From Manihot esculenta (Eukaryota > Streptophyta > Magnoliopsida > Malpighiales > Euphorbiaceae), in contig NC_035171.2 of NCBI RefSeq assembly GCF_001659605.2, forward strand, positions 3,478,325-3,542,324: a stretch of DNA of 64,000 bases, written 5' to 3'. The number at the start of each line of letters is the position of its first letter. Within the stretch, counting starts at the first letter, position 1. Positions 62,340 to 64,000 of the stretch are shown piece after piece. Made by a program: the position numbers and the translations under genes. Under the pieces are notes generated by a model. The model did no database searches and was not told where the DNA came from. It was given only the letters and a program-made list of their open reading frames with translations.

Positions 62340-62700
62340 ATAGATCGTACTTTTCTCTTTTATTCTTTTTTCTCTTACCATTTAATGACGGATAACCGTA
62401 ATCTTACTACAGTGTTATTTGTCGCTGTCATACAGAGCTGTACGTATGAGCGTATTTATCTGTCCATTCTCATCGGACGACTATTTAATTTTATTTCAAC
62501 ACTCGTACTAATAGGGTCGCGGTATAACTGAATTTATTATTGTACTCCCCTTCACGCCAGATGAACTGGATTTCTCTATGATGAGTTCGAATTTTCAATG
62601 AGTCCAGCCTGTTTCAACCGTGGATTGAATATTGTGCTGATAGATCAGCTTATAATGGACTCTAATAAATTTGAGACCAATCTCTTTTTTTAAAACTCGA
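62340..62700 (+). mobile_element. LTR-like repeat, copy B
   Basis: It shares with copy A (4845-5170), in order, a TTTATTCTTTTTTCTC stretch, ACGGATAACCGTAAT, TACGTATGAGCG and CGACTATTTAATT. It is more diverged than copies A and C are from each other. Ends are not defined. Confidence 0.45.
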
Positions 62701-63639
62701 TCTCATATTTTTTTATTTTCATGCTAATTTGTAAATTAATATTTTAATTACATATATAATTTCCAGGCCTGCAACTGCCACATATCAATAGCAGCTTATT
62801 ATTCCTGATTAGACGAGTAATAAGGGCTTGTTTGCGTAGGCAACGGCTTGAAAGAATCTTCAGATTGTTGTTTGTAATCTTATCTACTATTTATATATGA
62901 GTCTTGCTTTTTGGTCTAGTGATGTCATTTTTTTTTAACTAATATACGATAAGGATTATGAGCATATTTAATTAACTGTACAGAGAGCTTCTGCATATCG
63001 TATTTGTTTTTTTTAATGTTGTTATTAAACTATTAATGATAGGATTGGAATTTATTTAATTTAATATCCAAAAATAAAATGTCTTGATTGATTTTCAATA
63101 CACAGAAAATGGAATTGCATTCTACTATATAAAACATTATTAAAAAAATAAAATATAATTATAAATTTTTATTAATAATTTAATTATTAATATTTAAAAT
63201 AGTCATACAATCGATTATTTATTTTATTTTACGATGAATTTGAAAATTATATGATATTTCTCTGAATGCCAAGTATATGATTCTTTCTACTTGTACATAA
63301 GAAGGAAAAAGGGAAATGGAGAGCGTGTCATGACTTTCTACATTTCTAAGGTTACATTTTTATAGGACCATAGAATCCCTTTTGAATCTCTTTCGGTGTT
63401 TGGAGTTTTTAAAGTCTTTCAATTTTGTCCACGCTTTATTATTCCTTCCAACACCTACACTCATATCCTAACCTCCAATATTTAAAAAAAAAACTTTATG
63501 GTTATTTGCACGATATTCCCCACTTGCATATGCAAGTAGAATCAATAAATGCTCAAAACAAAAAAAATTCTATAATGGTAAAATCAAATTTGATGACTGC
63601 TGAATTTTTCCATCTCATTACGAGGCCAGACTGATAGTA
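62701..63639. other. AT-rich spacer between two LTR-like copies
   Basis: No gene or bounded repeat was seen. Confidence 0.4.
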
Positions 63640-64000
63640 GCAGTCCACAATCAGAGGCTCCTAAGCCCCGAATAAACTAGACCCAACTCGTCCATCCTCC
63701 TGATCAGACTCCTATTTAAGTCACTCCATCAGACCGGCTCAGCCTATTTCAGTCTTAAAACCAGCCCTTTTCTAGGTCCCGGTTCTTTTCTCTCAAACCC
63801 GGTCACAAGATGAAAAGACTGCGGGTCCAGTCATTTCGCAGCTATATCCACTCGCACGCCGAAGGGAATTAAATGCTTGTCTAACACAGGAATGGTCCTG
63901 GAGTTGTCCGTACGTACGGACCTGCACCAAGGGGTAGATGGTCCTATAGCGGAAAGGTCATCTCGCGTGAGGGAGAAAAAAAAAGGATAAAATGGAGGAA
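63640..64000 (-). mobile_element. LTR-like repeat, copy C, truncated by the window edge
   Basis: Reverse-complemented, it reads TTTATCCTTTTTTTTT, then CCGTACGTACGGAC, then GCATTTAATTCCCTTCGGCG, matching copy A in order and spacing. The interior is GC-rich, with GACCGGGTTTGAGAG and similar words. The right boundary lies outside the window. Confidence 0.5.

Noticed and set aside
1..64000. CRISPR array, rRNA, tRNA or bacterial-type operon
   Set aside because: No regularly spaced repeats, no rRNA-like blocks and no tRNA cloverleaf were noticed; gene structure is that of a plant nucleus. A tRNAscan run would be needed to exclude a tRNA formally.

Overview
The window is plant nuclear DNA. Genes have many short GT-AG introns and AT-rich introns and spacers. 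Products include an Aux/IAA repressor, a tonoplast aquaporin, a chloroplast NDH subunit and a ZED1-type pseudokinase, with Ty3/gypsy and hAT-like repeat debris between them. The protein sequences look like a rosid dicot, perhaps Malpighiales; that placement is an inference from general resemblance.

Layout. 1-5.2 kb: the 5' part of a decayed Ty3/gypsy element (minus strand), an hAT-like miniature element, a ZED1-related pseudokinase (+) with a relic fragment upstream, and an LTR-like repeat. 6.2-9.8 kb: a nine-exon multi-spanning membrane protein of probable GOST type (+). 10.5-13.1 kb: a COX19 locus (+) that seems to lack an essential internal exon. 14.9-20.9 kb: a 14-exon LETM1-like gene (+). 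22.6-27.5 kb: MTV1-like clathrin/ENTH-VHS adaptor (-). 28.7-35.2 kb: long-form tRNase Z (-). 36.3-38.0 kb: PnsB3/NDF4 ferredoxin-like subunit (+). 38.4-39.3 kb: TIP2 aquaporin (-). 41.4-47.4 kb: ASCC1-like KH plus 2H-phosphoesterase protein (-). 51.3-55.3 kb: uncharacterised membrane-anchored methyltransferase-like protein (+). 56.2-58.5 kb: Aux/IAA protein near IAA27 (-). 58.6-64 kb: AT-rich spacer with two LTR-like repeats.

The order MTV1, tRNase Z, PnsB3, TIP2, ASCC1-like and methyltransferase-like matches, as I recall it, the Arabidopsis At3g16270 to At3g16200 interval, so the middle of the window looks like an old conserved block. These genes do not form a pathway: they serve vacuolar trafficking, tRNA 3' processing, chloroplast cyclic electron flow, water transport, probable RNA/nucleotide metabolism and auxin signalling. 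tRNase Z and PnsB3 are divergent and share about 1 kb of upstream DNA.

Exon boundaries were built by hand from reading frame, splice dinucleotides and family knowledge. Where stated, exon lengths sum to an open frame. I saw no clear novel system, CRISPR array, rRNA or tRNA gene. The observations most worth checking are the broken COX19 locus, two GC-AG introns, a dinucleotide repeat touching a splice donor, and three scattered copies of one LTR-like family.
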